A stretch of 64,000 bases of DNA from JBGTLA01 sp041744375 (GCA_041744375.1 JBGTLA010000053.1:62001-126000); one strand, 5' to 3'. Shown: positions 1 to 9,560, counted from the stretch's first letter. Numbers and translations: made by a program. Notes: generated by a model not told the origin, from the sequence alone.

Positions 1-344
1 GCCGTCATGCCGTGAATCGCCGCCAACCCGAATGAAGAGAGTGCCAGAGCGATCTTCACAGAGAGCGCCGTCCCATACCCCGGCGAAGCAAGGCCGGCCA
101 AAGTCACGCCACGGTGATAGGCGAGGGCCAGGCCGCTCCCGAGCAGGATGGGGATGAGGCCAAAAGTGGCCAGCCGACCAAAGCGCGACCCCAGCGCAGA
201 TACGAGGTGGCGACGCGCCGCATCGTCCATGAGGCGGGCCGAAACTGGTCGCACCACCAGACTCAACGTCAACTGGCCACCTACCCACAGGATCGCCGCA
301 CCCACGTGGAAGAACCGAACGACAGTCCACCCGTCCAGCCTCAT
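1..344 (-). CDS. Integral membrane protein, CopD/DUF2269-like (partial)
   Basis: The gene runs leftward out of the window, so only its first 114 codons are present. It begins with ATG at 344 behind a strong ribosome site (GAGGAGGAACAAGG). The protein opens with MRLDGWTVVRFFHVGAAILW and shows a hydrophobic helix at about residues 8-31. A basic loop (RPVSARLMDDAARRH) follows, then two more hydrophobic segments. This pattern of a His near a glycine-rich first helix resembles CopD- or DUF2269-type small membrane proteins, but the similarity is general and no catalytic motif is visible. It is divergent from the flavoprotein gene at 573. Confidence 0.6.
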   Translation of the reverse strand, partial: MRLDGWTVVRFFHVGAAILWVGGQLTLSLVVRPVSARLMDDAARRHLVSALGSRFGRLATFGLIPILLGSGLALAYHRGVTLAGLASPGYGTALSVKIALALSSFGLAAIHGMT

Positions 345-572
345 CCTTGTTCCTCCTCGGTAAGAAGTTGAGAATCCATCCTGGCAGGCGGCATGAGACA
401 TGAAGACGGCGGTCAGGACCCACAATCGGCACTCGGCCCCGGCCGTCGGCATCAGCCTGCACGGAAAGGGGAAGCCGGCCCCGCCTTCGGATGGAGCCGA
501 GCGTAATTCCGGTGTGCGAGAGAGCGGCGCGACCGGTTAGGTTCGGGGCGTGCATTTCTTCGAGGAGGTAGG

Positions 573-2984
573 TTGAACTCGCAATATCGGGTGGTCGTCG
601 TCGGTGGGGGTGTGGTCGGAGCCAGCGTCTTGTATCACCTGGCGAAGCTCGGCTGGACGGACGTGGCGATCGTGGAACGCAGCGTTCTCACGGCCGGGTC
701 GAGTTGGCACGCAGCCGGCGGGGTCCATGCTCTCAACGCCGATCCGAACATCGCCGCCCTCCAGGCCTACACCATCGACCTTCTCGCCGAGATCGAAGAT
801 GAGTCCGGTGTCGACATCGGGCTGCACATGACGGGCGGGATCTCCGTCGCTTCTGCCCCCGAGCGGTGGGAGTGGCTGCAGGACGCCTACCGGGTGTACC
901 AGACGATGGGTATCGAGGATGTGAGGCTCATGGAGCCCGACGAGATTCGAGAGCTGTGCCCGATCATCAACATCGACGGTGTCTTCGGTGGGCTGTGGGC
1001 CGACCGCGAGGGATACATCGATCCCTCCGCAGTGGTACACGCCTACGCCAAGGCGGCGCGTCAGCTCGGCGCCACCGTCATCGAGCACAACCGTGTCGTC
1101 GATCTGAACCTGCGAGCCGACGGGCACTGGGACGTGGTCACCGAGCAAGGCACCATCGAGGCGGAGCATGTCGTCAACGCCGCCGGGCTGTGGGCTAAGC
1201 AGGTGGGGAGGATGGTGGGTGTCGAGCTTCCGGTGTCACCCTTGGCGCATCACTTCCTCATCACCGAGGCGATTCCCGAACTCGAACAGCGGGACTCTGA
1301 GATACCGATGATGATCGACCTCGAGGGTTTTACCTACATGCGCCAGGAGCTGGGCGGCTTGCTGGTGGGGATCTATGAGATCAACCACCGGCACTGGAAC
1401 ATGGACGGTGCTCCTTGGAACTACGGGATCGAGTTGATACCTCCCGATGTGGACCGATTGTCCGACGAGCTGGCCGCCGCCATGTTCCGCTACCCGGTCC
1501 TCGAGGACACGGCCATCAACCGGTGGGTCAACGGCGCCTTCACGTTCTCTCCCGACGGAAACCCCCTCATCGGTCCCGTGCCCGGCGTGCCCAACTACTG
1601 GTCGGCGTGCGCGGTCATGGCCGGTTTCCTCCAGGGCGGGGGGGTGGGCAAGTCGCTGGCCGAGTGGATGATCGGAGGGGAGCCGGAAGAGGACATCTTC
1701 GGCATGGACGTCGCCAGGTTCGGGTCGTTCGCCGAGAACCGCGAGTACATCCGGCAGATGACGGGCCAGTTCTACTCGCGCCGTTTCGTGATGACCTACC
1801 CCAACGAGCAGTTGTGGGCAGGGCGACCGCTGCGGATGGCCCCCGCCTATGACGCCATGACCGAGGCCGGGGCACAGTGGGGATGCTCCTACGGCCTCGA
1901 GGTACCGATCTACTTTGCCGAGCAAGGATTCGAGGAGACGCCCACGTTGCGGCGCTCCAACGCTTTCGACATCGTGGGCGAAGAGTGCCGTCGGGTACGG
2001 TCGGGTGTGGGGATCCTCGACATCGCCGGCTTTTCCCGGTACGAAGTCATCGGGCCCCACGCGGAAGAATGGCTCAACCATCTGGTGGCGAGTCGTCTCC
2101 CGGCGCCGGGCCGAATCAAGCTCGCTCCCATGCTCGGCCACGACGGGCGTCTCAAAGGCGATCTGACTCTCTTGAACTGGGGAGACGGGGTCTATTGGAT
2201 CATGGGCTCCTACTACCTGCGGGCCTGGCACATGCGCTGGTTCAACGAACATATGACCGAGGGGGTGACGGTGCGCGACATCTCGGATGCCGTCGTAGGG
2301 TTCTCGCTTTCGGGGCCGAAATCGCGCCAGCTGTTGGAGCGGCTGACTCCCGACGACGTGTCGGCGGAGGCGATTCCCTTCATGAGTTGCAGCCGGCTGG
2401 ATGTGGGGTTGCTCCGGGCCGGGGTGGGGCGGATTTCGGTGACCGGTGAGTTGGGTTATGAGATCCATTGTTCGGCGTCCGAGCACATCGCCCTACGGCG
2501 GATGCTCGTTGAGGCCGGCGCAGACCTGGGTGCGGTCGAGTATGGGTACAACGCGCTGTTGTCATTGAGGACGGAGAAGAGTTTCGGGGTCTGGTCGGCG
2601 GAGTTCCGACAGGAGTACACCCCCCAGATGACCGGAATGGATCGCTGGATCGACTGGTCGAAAGACTTCATCGGAGCCGAGCCGGCCCGCAAGGAGCACG
2701 AAGCCGACAGCGCTCCCCACAAGTTGGTGACGCTCGAGATCGATGCCATCGACGCCGATGCCTCGGGATACGAGCCGGTGTGGAGCGGCGCCACCCGGGT
2801 AGGGTTCATCACCTCGGGTGACTACGGCCACACCGTTGGGAAGAGCCTGGCAATAGCGTTGTTGGATCGGGGTTTCACCGACGAGGGAACCGAGCTGACC
2901 ACCCATGTCGTGGGTGTGGAGCGCCCCGCCCGGGTCGTTGCCCCCTCCCCCTACGACCCGACCGGATCAGCGATGCGGCTGTGA
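573..2984 (+). CDS. Dimethylglycine/sarcosine dehydrogenase-like flavoprotein with GcvT domains
   Basis: This 803-residue protein probably oxidises an N-methylated amino acid such as dimethylglycine or sarcosine and passes the one-carbon unit to tetrahydrofolate. The N-terminal half is a DAO-type FAD domain with the dinucleotide motif VVVVGGGVVGAS at residues 7-18. GSSWHAAGG follows at 42-50, where His46 fits the covalent flavin-binding His of this family. An FAO_M linker follows, then a GcvT aminomethyltransferase domain and its C-terminal barrel. The order and length match the DMGDH/SARDH family. The start is a TTG at 573 behind AGGAGGTAGG; no ATG lies as well placed. Substrate specificity cannot be read from the sequence. 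Confidence 0.85.
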   Translation: MNSQYRVVVVGGGVVGASVLYHLAKLGWTDVAIVERSVLTAGSSWHAAGGVHALNADPNIAALQAYTIDLLAEIEDESGVDIGLHMTGGISVASAPERWEWLQDAYRVYQTMGIEDVRLMEPDEIRELCPIINIDGVFGGLWADREGYIDPSAVVHAYAKAARQLGATVIEHNRVVDLNLRADGHWDVVTEQGTIEAEHVVNAAGLWAKQVGRMVGVELPVSPLAHHFLITEAIPELEQRDSEIPMMIDLEGFTYMRQELGGLLVGIYEINHRHWNMDGAPWNYGIELIPPDVDRLSDELAAAMFRYPVLEDTAINRWVNGAFTFSPDGNPLIGPVPGVPNYWSACAVMAGFLQGGGVGKSLAEWMIGGEPEEDIFGMDVARFGSFAENREYIRQMTGQFYSRRFVMTYPNEQLWAGRPLRMAPAYDAMTEAGAQWGCSYGLEVPIYFAEQGFEETPTLRRSNAFDIVGEECRRVRSGVGILDIAGFSRYEVIGPHAEEWLNHLVASRLPAPGRIKLAPMLGHDGRLKGDLTLLNWGDGVYWIMGSYYLRAWHMRWFNEHMTEGVTVRDISDAVVGFSLSGPKSRQLLERLTPDDVSAEAIPFMSCSRLDVGLLRAGVGRISVTGELGYEIHCSASEHIALRRMLVEAGADLGAVEYGYNALLSLRTEKSFGVWSAEFRQEYTPQMTGMDRWIDWSKDFIGAEPARKEHEADSAPHKLVTLEIDAIDADASGYEPVWSGATRVGFITSGDYGHTVGKSLAIALLDRGFTDEGTELTTHVVGVERPARVVAPSPYDPTGSAMRL

Positions 2985-2997
2985 CCGACCCCTTCCC

Positions 2998-3014
2998 AGT
3001 GCCACCCAGGCACT
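2998..3014. terminator. Hairpin between convergent genes
   Basis: AGTGCC and GGCACT form a perfect 6-bp stem around a 5-nt loop in the 82-bp gap between the convergent flavoprotein and aldehyde dehydrogenase genes. No U-run follows, so termination function is only inferred from position. Confidence 0.4.
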
Positions 3015-3066
3015 TGACAGCCCCCAGCGGAGGGAGAAGACATTCGCCCGTTCCCAACGGCATACG

Positions 3067-4545
3067 TCACCAGCGGAACAAGGCCTGGGCCACCGCTTTC
3101 CAATAACGCAGACCGCGCCGGCGGGGATACCGTGCTCCGAGCAGCGCCGACGTCGAGATGGGCAGCCGGGTGGCGGTGATCCCTTGGGCGTAACAGAAAG
3201 AGCGAATTCCCTCTGGGCCGAAGGCCACCCCGAGACCGGAGTCCCCGATGCCGCCGAAGGGCAGGGAGGGCATGATGAAGTTGACATCGAGATCGTTGAT
3301 GGCGACTGTGCCCGAGCGGATGCGGGAGGCGATGCGGGCGGCGCGACTGCGGTCGCGCCCCCACACGGAGGCGTGGAGTCCGTAGCGGTTGTCGTTGGCC
3401 ATCTCGACGGCGGCTTGTTCGTCGGCCACGCGCATGACCGAGATGATCGGGCCGAATGTTTCCTCCCGCATGATCGCCATCGTGTGGTCGACCTCGGTGA
3501 GCAGGGTGGGTTCGTAGTAGAAGCCGGAGACGTTCTCGACCCGTCGGCCGCCCCGCACCAGTCGAGCTCCCTTGGCGAGGGCGTCGGCGATGTGAGCTTC
3601 GATCAGCTCGAGCTGAGCCTGGTCGATGACGGGGCCGATCTCGTGACGGTCGTCGGTGCCGGCGGCCACATCCTCCAGCGCCCTGTCCAACTCGGCGAGG
3701 AAGGGTGCGTAGATGGCGTCGACTGCATAGACCCGTTCGACGGAAACGCAGGTTTGCCCGGCGTTGAGCATGCCGCTCCAAACCACCGCCTGGGCGGTGC
3801 GCCTGAGGTGGGCGTCGTCGAGGACGATGATGGGGTCCTTGCCGCCGAGCTCGAGAACGGCCGGTATCAGGCGTCGGCCGGCCGTCTCCCCCACTTTCTT
3901 GCCTACCGCGGTCGAGCCGGTGAAGGCGACCGCATCGACTTGATTGACGAGGGCTGCTCCTACATTTCCGGCTCCGTGGACGACCTGGACCAGATCCGGC
4001 GGCAGGCCGGCGTCACCGGCGATGTGCCCCAAGAGCTCTCCGGTGAGGGGGGTCTTCTCGGAGGGTTTGAGCACTACCGAGCACCCGGCGGCGAGGGCTG
4101 TGAAGGCGGGAATCATCGAGAGAAAGAACGGGTAGTTGGAGGGTGAGATCACGCCCACCACCCCCCTGGGGTGGTATTCGGTCCATCCCCGTGTGGAGAG
4201 GTAGGGCCAGGAACCGGCGCGACGTGGCTTGAGGTAGCGGTGGGCATGGCGAAGGTAGTGGTCCATAACGGTCAGGGAGGTGACGACATCGAAGGCGTAG
4301 GCATCGCCGATCGGTTTACCCGTCTCCGAGGCCACCGTCCGGGCCACCTCGTGGCCGCGAGCGAGGACCGTGCGCTTGAAAGCCCGCAGCACGATCCGGC
4401 GGTCGTCATGTTCGAGGGAGCTCCACTCTGCGAACACCTTGCGTGAGCGCTCAACCACCGTACCTATCGATTCGGGTGAGGTGACGGCGACGTCACCCAC
4501 CGGCTCCAGCGTGCAGGGGTCGTAGGAGATGATCCGTTCTTGCAT
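3067..4545 (-). CDS. NAD(P)-dependent aldehyde dehydrogenase
   Basis: A 492-residue cytosolic aldehyde dehydrogenase of the ALDH superfamily, which oxidises an aldehyde to its acid with NAD(P). Visible hallmarks are the cofactor-binding segment with SPSNYPFFLS (about 134-143), the FTGSTAVGKKV loop (208-218), the general-base Glu232 in LELGGKDP, and the nucleophile Cys266 in NAGQTCVSVER. Length is typical. The ATG at 4545 is the only start that leaves a full N-terminus. It lies 49 bp downstream of the cyclic-nucleotide-binding gene on the same strand and may be cotranscribed with it. The exact substrate is unknown. Confidence 0.9.
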   Translation of the reverse strand: MQERIISYDPCTLEPVGDVAVTSPESIGTVVERSRKVFAEWSSLEHDDRRIVLRAFKRTVLARGHEVARTVASETGKPIGDAYAFDVVTSLTVMDHYLRHAHRYLKPRRAGSWPYLSTRGWTEYHPRGVVGVISPSNYPFFLSMIPAFTALAAGCSVVLKPSEKTPLTGELLGHIAGDAGLPPDLVQVVHGAGNVGAALVNQVDAVAFTGSTAVGKKVGETAGRRLIPAVLELGGKDPIIVLDDAHLRRTAQAVVWSGMLNAGQTCVSVERVYAVDAIYAPFLAELDRALEDVAAGTDDRHEIGPVIDQAQLELIEAHIADALAKGARLVRGGRRVENVSGFYYEPTLLTEVDHTMAIMREETFGPIISVMRVADEQAAVEMANDNRYGLHASVWGRDRSRAARIASRIRSGTVAINDLDVNFIMPSLPFGGIGDSGLGVAFGPEGIRSFCYAQGITATRLPISTSALLGARYPRRRGLRYWKAVAQALFRW

Positions 4546-4594
4546 CAGGGGCGAATCGTACGCTCACTCCGGCGGTGTGGCGACAATCGTCTGT

Positions 4595-5008
4595 CTAGTG
4601 CGATCGAATGGTGTCGGCGAGCCGTCGTGCCAGGTTTCGCAACATCCCCAGCGCGATAGTCGGCTCTCTCTCCAGTAGTTCGTCGAGATCCAGACGGCTG
4701 ATGGCCAGGGCTCTCACATCCGTCAACGCCGATACCCGGGCAGTCCGGGGTGTGTCTGCCAGGACCGACAGTTCCCCGACGAACCCTCCCGGCCCCACGG
4801 TGATCGGGGCGTTGTCGCCCATGTCGACTTGGACCGAACCGTCTTCGATCACGAACAGGCCGTTGCCCGCCTGACCCCGCTCCATCAGCACGTGACCTTT
4901 CGAGGCCTGGAACTCGTTGGCGATGGCTGCCAGGTGCTCCAGGCCGCTCTGATCGAGTGACGAGAAGATGGGCACCTGGTGCAGGCGTTGGGTATCTGGT
5001 GTTGTCAC
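4595..5008 (-). CDS. Cyclic nucleotide-binding domain protein
   Basis: A single cNMP-binding domain of about 137 residues with no DNA-binding helix-turn-helix, so it is not a CRP-type transcription factor. The phosphate-binding cassette is intact (GGFVGELSVLADTPRTARV), with the Glu and Arg that contact the ribose and phosphate. This suggests it can really bind cAMP or cGMP. I chose the GTG at 5008, just before TTPDTQRLHQVPIF. The frame stays open upstream to 5119, but that part has low-complexity basic composition and no domain match. The nearby nucleotide cyclase at 5660-9157 on the same strand is a plausible source of ligand, which is inference from proximity. Confidence 0.75.
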   Translation of the reverse strand: MTTPDTQRLHQVPIFSSLDQSGLEHLAAIANEFQASKGHVLMERGQAGNGLFVIEDGSVQVDMGDNAPITVGPGGFVGELSVLADTPRTARVSALTDVRALAISRLDLDELLEREPTIALGMLRNLARRLADTIRSH

Positions 5009-5158
5009 ACGCTCAGGGTAGCGATGGAGGCGTGGGGCATCCGCCGACCAGCGTCGATGTCCGGGACAGTCGTGAGCAACTGTTTCCAAGGCGTCGACGA
5101 CAGTCCTGCGCCCGCGCACCGGCGACCAAGCTCCGCTCTTACCTGACCATTCGCCAGT

Positions 5159-5653
5159 TCATGTCGCGGTGGGATCGGCCCGCTGCTGGAACCTTCTCAG
5201 CTGGTCGGCCGCACTCTGGCGGATTCGGTTCTGCATCCACGGTGTCCGGCCCAAGAGCACACCCGGCACTCCGGTGGCCTGGCGGGCCCAGGCGCCCAGG
5301 TCGAAGTGGTCGCGATGGGCCACAATCTGTCCGCTTGCGAACTCGAACTCGGCTGCGATGAGGTTGCGCACGGACCGTCGGGTCGGAGGAAAAGCGTAAG
5401 AGGCCTGCCAGCGGGCCGTGCCCTCTCGGTCGTCGGCGGTCACGTCTGAGAACTCCACCGTGAGGTCGGCCCCAGCAGCGCAGAACATCCGCCACATGTC
5501 ACCGATATCGGATCCGGTCAGGTCGAAGATCGGATCGTGAAACGTTGCCTCGGGGTGGTACAGGAGCGCCATGGCTTCGGCATTGCCGGCCCCGAGCGCC
5601 TGGTAGAGCAGGGTGATGGTGGCGGCGTTGGCATGCACGGTGCTGGTCCCCAA
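5159..5653 (-). CDS. SnoaL/NTF2-fold protein
   Basis: A 164-residue protein whose first 130 residues fit the NTF2-like cone fold: an N-terminal helix pair (ATITLLYQALGAGNAEAMAL), then YHPEATFHDPIFDLTG, then beta strands ending in EFASGQIVAHRDHFDLGAWA. Such proteins are small ligand-binding domains or isomerase/hydrolase-like enzymes. No specific function can be assigned. The TTG start at 5653 lies only 6 bp after the stop of the upstream cyclase gene and follows GAGAGAAG, which argues for translational coupling with it. A GTG six codons in is an alternative start. Confidence 0.75.
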   Translation of the reverse strand: MGTSTVHANAATITLLYQALGAGNAEAMALLYHPEATFHDPIFDLTGSDIGDMWRMFCAAGADLTVEFSDVTADDREGTARWQASYAFPPTRRSVRNLIAAEFEFASGQIVAHRDHFDLGAWARQATGVPGVLLGRTPWMQNRIRQSAADQLRRFQQRADPTAT

Positions 5654-5659
5654 CTTCTC

Positions 5660-8600
5660 TCAACCGGTGGCGGCTTCGGCCGGAGCGGCTGTGGGTAGGC
5701 CGTCGGCGAACACCTCGAGCAGGTTGACCCGACCATGACCGACGAAGATGCGGTGGGCGGATTCCGCCGCCTCGGCTCCGAGCGGGTCCTCGGGTCCGAG
5801 GAGTCGGGCGACGGTGGCGTTGATCACCCCCACCATGCTCTCATGGCGAATCTTGTGGGTTTCATCGAGGAGGTGGCGGGCGAGGTTGGTGGCGTCGTCG
5901 ACGTCGCCACCACCTGCTGTCGCCGCAGCCGCGAATGTCTGCAGGGCGGAGATGAGACGGCCTCGCTCACGAATCATCGAGATTCTCTCGGCGGCGGCGG
6001 CGACCTGGTCGGGGTCGTCGAGCCAGATGGCGGCGATGAGAGCCCATTCGAGCTCGCTGGGATATCCGTACACGTGCTCCACGGCCATCGCCTGGTCGTA
6101 ACCCTCGGCGAAGTCCCCCGCCATGACGCTCACTTCGGCGTTGAGCCACCCGGCGATGGCCTTGATCTGCGGCTCTTGTGTCTCGCCCAGGACTTCGAGG
6201 TTGGCTCTGACCTTTTCGAGGCCGGCGGCCGCATCTCCGTTGGTCAGTTCGACGAAGGCCCACAGGTACTCGAATTGCCGTCGGGTGGTCTCCGGCATGA
6301 CGGCGGGGTCCAGCTGAGCTTCGATGGCACGCACCTCGCTCAAGCGGCCGTTCTCCTGGAGGACCGCCGCCCGGTCGAAGGCGTAGCGGTAGATCCACGA
6401 CGGATCCCCCAGCGCCAGCGCCTTCTCCCAGGCAGCCCTGCCGTTCTCATCGGTAGCTTTGTGGTCTTCGAGCCCGAGGACCACGCCGATGTTGTTGTGG
6501 GCTCGCAGAGCGGCCAGGGTCAGGTCGTGTGCCTCGGCCAGAGCGAGCGCGCCCCGGATGACGGCCAGGCTCTCGTGTCGCCGTCCTACCTCGATGAGCG
6601 ACGTCCCCTTGGTGATGAGGAGGTCGACGAGCACGGGGAGATCCTCCGATCGCTCGGCGGCGGGGAGGGCCGCCTCGGCCACCTCAATCGAGTCGATGGG
6701 TTGGTTGGCCATCATGTGAGCCCGGGACAAGGCCGCCGCCAGTGCCAGCTCGGGCGAGGTGGCGGGCGGATCGTGGTCGGCGAAGACGGGCTTCAACTCG
6801 TCGATGGCGTCGAATGGGCGGTTGCTGTCGATGAGGCCCGTCCCGACCAACGTCATCGCCCGCAGTCGACCGTCTTCGTCGGGAATATCGGCGAAGTTCG
6901 ACGCCGCCGACCGGGAAGCGGCGAGCGCCTGCTCACCGTCGGCCAGGCCCCCGGCGGCTCCCGACCGCAGCAACTGCAGCTCGCCCTTGACTCGTTCATC
7001 GACGGCCATCGCCCTGGCGCGGTCGCTCAGTGCCAGGACCTGGCGGTGGGAGTGGAGGTCCGCGGCCCGGCGAGCGCTGCGCATCAGTGCTTCCAGGCCG
7101 CGGTTGGCCAGCTCCGCCGCGTCAGGTGCCTCAGGATCGGCCCGGTGGGCGTCGATGAGGTGAGAGGCGACGACCCCGGCCACCTCGACGTCCTCGATCT
7201 GCTCGAAATAGTCAGCGACGGCGAGGTGGCGCTTCTTGCGTTCCCCCAAGGTGAGGCGGCCGTACGCCACCTCGCGAATAAGGCCCTGGATGAATTGGTA
7301 CTGGCCACGTTCCGGTGAACGCGGGTCGTCTTCGAGCCGCAGGATCTCGGTGTCGACGAGGCGGGCCAGGAGTGGTTCGATCTCCTCTCGTCCCGTGCCG
7401 GCCACGACGCCGAGACCTTCGATGGTGAAGGACTGGCCCAAGACGGCGGCGTTCTTGAGCAGCGCCCGCAACTCCGGCTCGAGACGATCGATACGCGCAC
7501 CGATGACGGCCTGGAGGGAGTCGGGAACCGTGATCCTCGCGATGTCGCCCTCGACGCGGTAGGTGCCGTCTCCGGCCGCCACGACGGTGCCGTCGTTGAC
7601 CAGGGTTCTGATCATCTCGACCGCGTACAACGGAACACCGGCGGCGCGTTCGACGATGGCGCTGAGGATGTGCCTGTCGAGGCCGGGAACGGTTCCTCCG
7701 ACCAAGTCGCGCATGGAGCCGTCGGCGATGGGTCCGAGGTGGATCGAAGTTAGGTTGCGGCGTCCCCCTCCCCACCCTTCGGCACGGTCCAACAGGTCGG
7801 GGCGAGCCAGTGAGACGACCAGGATGGGATGGTGGGGTGAGCGGTCGATCAGCTCTTCGATGAATTCGAGAAGGCCGGCGTCGGCCCAATGGAGGTCCTC
7901 GAACACCAGCACCGTCGTGCCTCGCTCGGAGATGCGCTGGAAGAAGGTGCGGATGGCGGCGTACAGCTCGGTGCGGTCGCCGGCTGGCATCTCTTCCAGG
8001 CCGAGGAGCCCCGCCAGACGCGGTTCGATCCAACGCTGGTCTTCGGAGTCGGGGAGATACTCGGCTACGGCGGTCCGCAGGCGCATGCGGGATTTCTGGG
8101 GATCTTCGAGCTCGCCCAAACCCGTGCGACGCCGAATCATTTCTCCCAGCGACCAGAACGTCAGTCCGTCGCCATAGGCCGGGGAGCGGCCCTGGTGCCA
8201 ATAGATGTCGTCGACGAGCCCATCGACATACTTCTGGAACTCCCAGGCGAGCCTGCTCTTGCCGATCCCGGGCTCCCCGACGATCGACAACATACGGGCC
8301 CGCCGTTCGGATCCGGTGACGTGGAGAAGGTCTTTCAAGAGCCTCAGCTCGTGGTCACGGCCGACAAAGGGAGGCTCGAGGCCATCGCTACGGCCGCGGC
8401 CACCTCGGGCGGTAGCCACCCGGACGGCCCTCCACACTCGAATCGGCGCCTCTTTCCCCTTCAGCTCTCTCAGTCCTATCTCCTCGTAGGTGATCGACCC
8501 GTCGGTGAGTTCTTTGGTCGAGTCGCCAACGGCGACCGTGCCGGGGGTGGCGATGGATTGGAGCCGGGCGGCCGTGTTGACCACGTCGCCCAGGACCAGG

Positions 8601-9157
8601 CCCGTTTCGTTCCCACCCGGTCCGACGGCGGTTTCGCCCGTCAGCACTCCCACCCGGAGACTCAAGTCGGCCACCCCGATCTCCTCTCCGAGGGAGCCGA
8701 TTGCATCCACCAGTTCGAGGGCCGCCCGCACGGCGCGTTCGGCGTCGTCCGGTTCGGCCACTGTGGCCCCCCAGAAGACGGTGATGGCGTCACCAGTGAA
8801 TTTGTCTATCACACCGCCGAACCGCTCGACGATCGCCCGGGACCTGTCGAAGTATGCGGTGAGCATGGCCCGTACCCGCTCCGGATCCCGGGTTTCGGAA
8901 AAGGCGGTAAACCCGACCAAGTCACAGAAGAGCGAGGTGACCAGTCGCCGTTCGGCCAGCGCGGGTGTCGGAGCCGTGGCGGCGGGAGCGTCCGCCGGCG
9001 GTGAGTGCTGCAGGGCCGAGCCGCACTCGGGACAGAACCTGTGGCCCGGTTGAGCATGGTGACCACACTCAGCGCAGCTGATGCTCAGCCTGTTTCCGCA
9101 CTCAGCGCAGAACTTGTGACTGGCGTCGTTGTCGAACTCGCAGGATGGGCAATACAA
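5660..9157 (-). CDS. Zinc-ribbon class III nucleotide cyclase with AAA ATPase and TPR-like region
   Basis: A 1165-residue signalling protein. It opens with CxxC zinc ribbons (YCPSCEFDND, FCAECGNRL, FCPECGSAL) in the first 50 residues. A class III adenylate/guanylate cyclase domain follows, with the metal-site segment FCDLVGFTAFS, the GGVIDKFTGDA strand and VNTAARLQ. Next is a STAND-like P-loop ATPase with Walker A GEPGIGKSRL and the Walker B-like segment LVFEDLHWAD. A long alpha-helical TPR-like C-terminus ends the protein. This architecture is a known actinobacterial family thought to sense or scaffold and make cNMP. The start is a TTG at 9157 behind GGGAGGACGCC, chosen because the upstream open frame runs through the terminator and the RRM gene and is low complexity. 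Ligand and partners are unknown. Confidence 0.88.
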   Translation of the reverse strand: MYCPSCEFDNDASHKFCAECGNRLSISCAECGHHAQPGHRFCPECGSALQHSPPADAPAATAPTPALAERRLVTSLFCDLVGFTAFSETRDPERVRAMLTAYFDRSRAIVERFGGVIDKFTGDAITVFWGATVAEPDDAERAVRAALELVDAIGSLGEEIGVADLSLRVGVLTGETAVGPGGNETGLVLGDVVNTAARLQSIATPGTVAVGDSTKELTDGSITYEEIGLRELKGKEAPIRVWRAVRVATARGGRGRSDGLEPPFVGRDHELRLLKDLLHVTGSERRARMLSIVGEPGIGKSRLAWEFQKYVDGLVDDIYWHQGRSPAYGDGLTFWSLGEMIRRRTGLGELEDPQKSRMRLRTAVAEYLPDSEDQRWIEPRLAGLLGLEEMPAGDRTELYAAIRTFFQRISERGTTVLVFEDLHWADAGLLEFIEELIDRSPHHPILVVSLARPDLLDRAEGWGGGRRNLTSIHLGPIADGSMRDLVGGTVPGLDRHILSAIVERAAGVPLYAVEMIRTLVNDGTVVAAGDGTYRVEGDIARITVPDSLQAVIGARIDRLEPELRALLKNAAVLGQSFTIEGLGVVAGTGREEIEPLLARLVDTEILRLEDDPRSPERGQYQFIQGLIREVAYGRLTLGERKKRHLAVADYFEQIEDVEVAGVVASHLIDAHRADPEAPDAAELANRGLEALMRSARRAADLHSHRQVLALSDRARAMAVDERVKGELQLLRSGAAGGLADGEQALAASRSAASNFADIPDEDGRLRAMTLVGTGLIDSNRPFDAIDELKPVFADHDPPATSPELALAAALSRAHMMANQPIDSIEVAEAALPAAERSEDLPVLVDLLITKGTSLIEVGRRHESLAVIRGALALAEAHDLTLAALRAHNNIGVVLGLEDHKATDENGRAAWEKALALGDPSWIYRYAFDRAAVLQENGRLSEVRAIEAQLDPAVMPETTRRQFEYLWAFVELTNGDAAAGLEKVRANLEVLGETQEPQIKAIAGWLNAEVSVMAGDFAEGYDQAMAVEHVYGYPSELEWALIAAIWLDDPDQVAAAAERISMIRERGRLISALQTFAAAATAGGGDVDDATNLARHLLDETHKIRHESMVGVINATVARLLGPEDPLGAEAAESAHRIFVGHGRVNLLEVFADGLPTAAPAEAATG

Positions 9158-9240
9158 GGCGTCCTCCCTGCCGGAGGGTACCGGCGGGGGGCGCACCACG
9201 CTCGATCTCCGGTGAGGCGGAGTTTCGATGCCCCCACGAA

Positions 9241-9271
9241 GAAGGTCCCCGTCGGTACGACGGGGACCTTC
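9241..9271. terminator. Strong hairpin downstream of the RRM gene
   Basis: GAAGGTCCCCGTC and its exact complement form a 13-bp stem with the 5-nt loop GGTAC. It lies 35 bp after the stop of the RRM gene and upstream of the cyclase gene, both transcribed leftward. No long U-run follows, but the stem stability makes it the likely end or attenuation point of the RRM transcript. Confidence 0.7.
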
Positions 9272-9305
9272 CGTGGCGGCTGTCGCTGCCCTTAAGCGTG
9301 CTTCC

Positions 9306-9560
9306 TCAGCGGGAGCGTTCCTTGGCGAGGTTGACGGTGAGCTCGCGCCCGTCGACATCCTTGCCGTTGAGTGACGAAATGGCCTTCTGGGCCTCATCGG
9401 CGGAGCTCATCTCGACGAAGCCGAAACCGCGTGAGCGGCCCGAGTCCCGATCGGAGATGACCTGGGCGCTCGTGACCTGACCATGGGGCGCGAAGAGCGT
9501 CTCCAGGTCGTTCGAGCTGGTGTTGAACGTGAGGTTTCCCACGTAGAGTTTGTTGGACAT
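9306..9560 (-). CDS. Small RRM-domain RNA-binding protein
   Basis: An 84-residue protein consisting almost entirely of one RNA recognition motif. RNP2 is LYVGNLTF at residues 4-11 and RNP1 is SRGFGFVEM around residues 43-51, with the aromatic residues that stack on RNA. It resembles the Rbp family known best from cyanobacteria, where members respond to cold and bind mRNAs. It has its own terminator and a leader region of more than 300 bp without another gene, which could hold a temperature-responsive structure. Start ATG at 9560; upstream AAAGGAGCAA on the coding strand is a good ribosome site. Confidence 0.92.
   Translation of the reverse strand: MSNKLYVGNLTFNTSSNDLETLFAPHGQVTSAQVISDRDSGRSRGFGFVEMSSADEAQKAISSLNGKDVDGRELTVNLAKERSR

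Noticed and set aside
1236..2486. 416-codon frame opposite the dimethylglycine dehydrogenase-like gene
   Set aside because: No ribosome site or domain; the + strand has continuous FAD and GcvT motifs.
5735..7318. Long open frame on the + strand opposite the cyclase-AAA-TPR gene
   Set aside because: Its product is low-complexity, rich in Gly/Asp/Val without any domain, as expected for the antisense of a high-GC gene, while the other strand encodes clear motifs.
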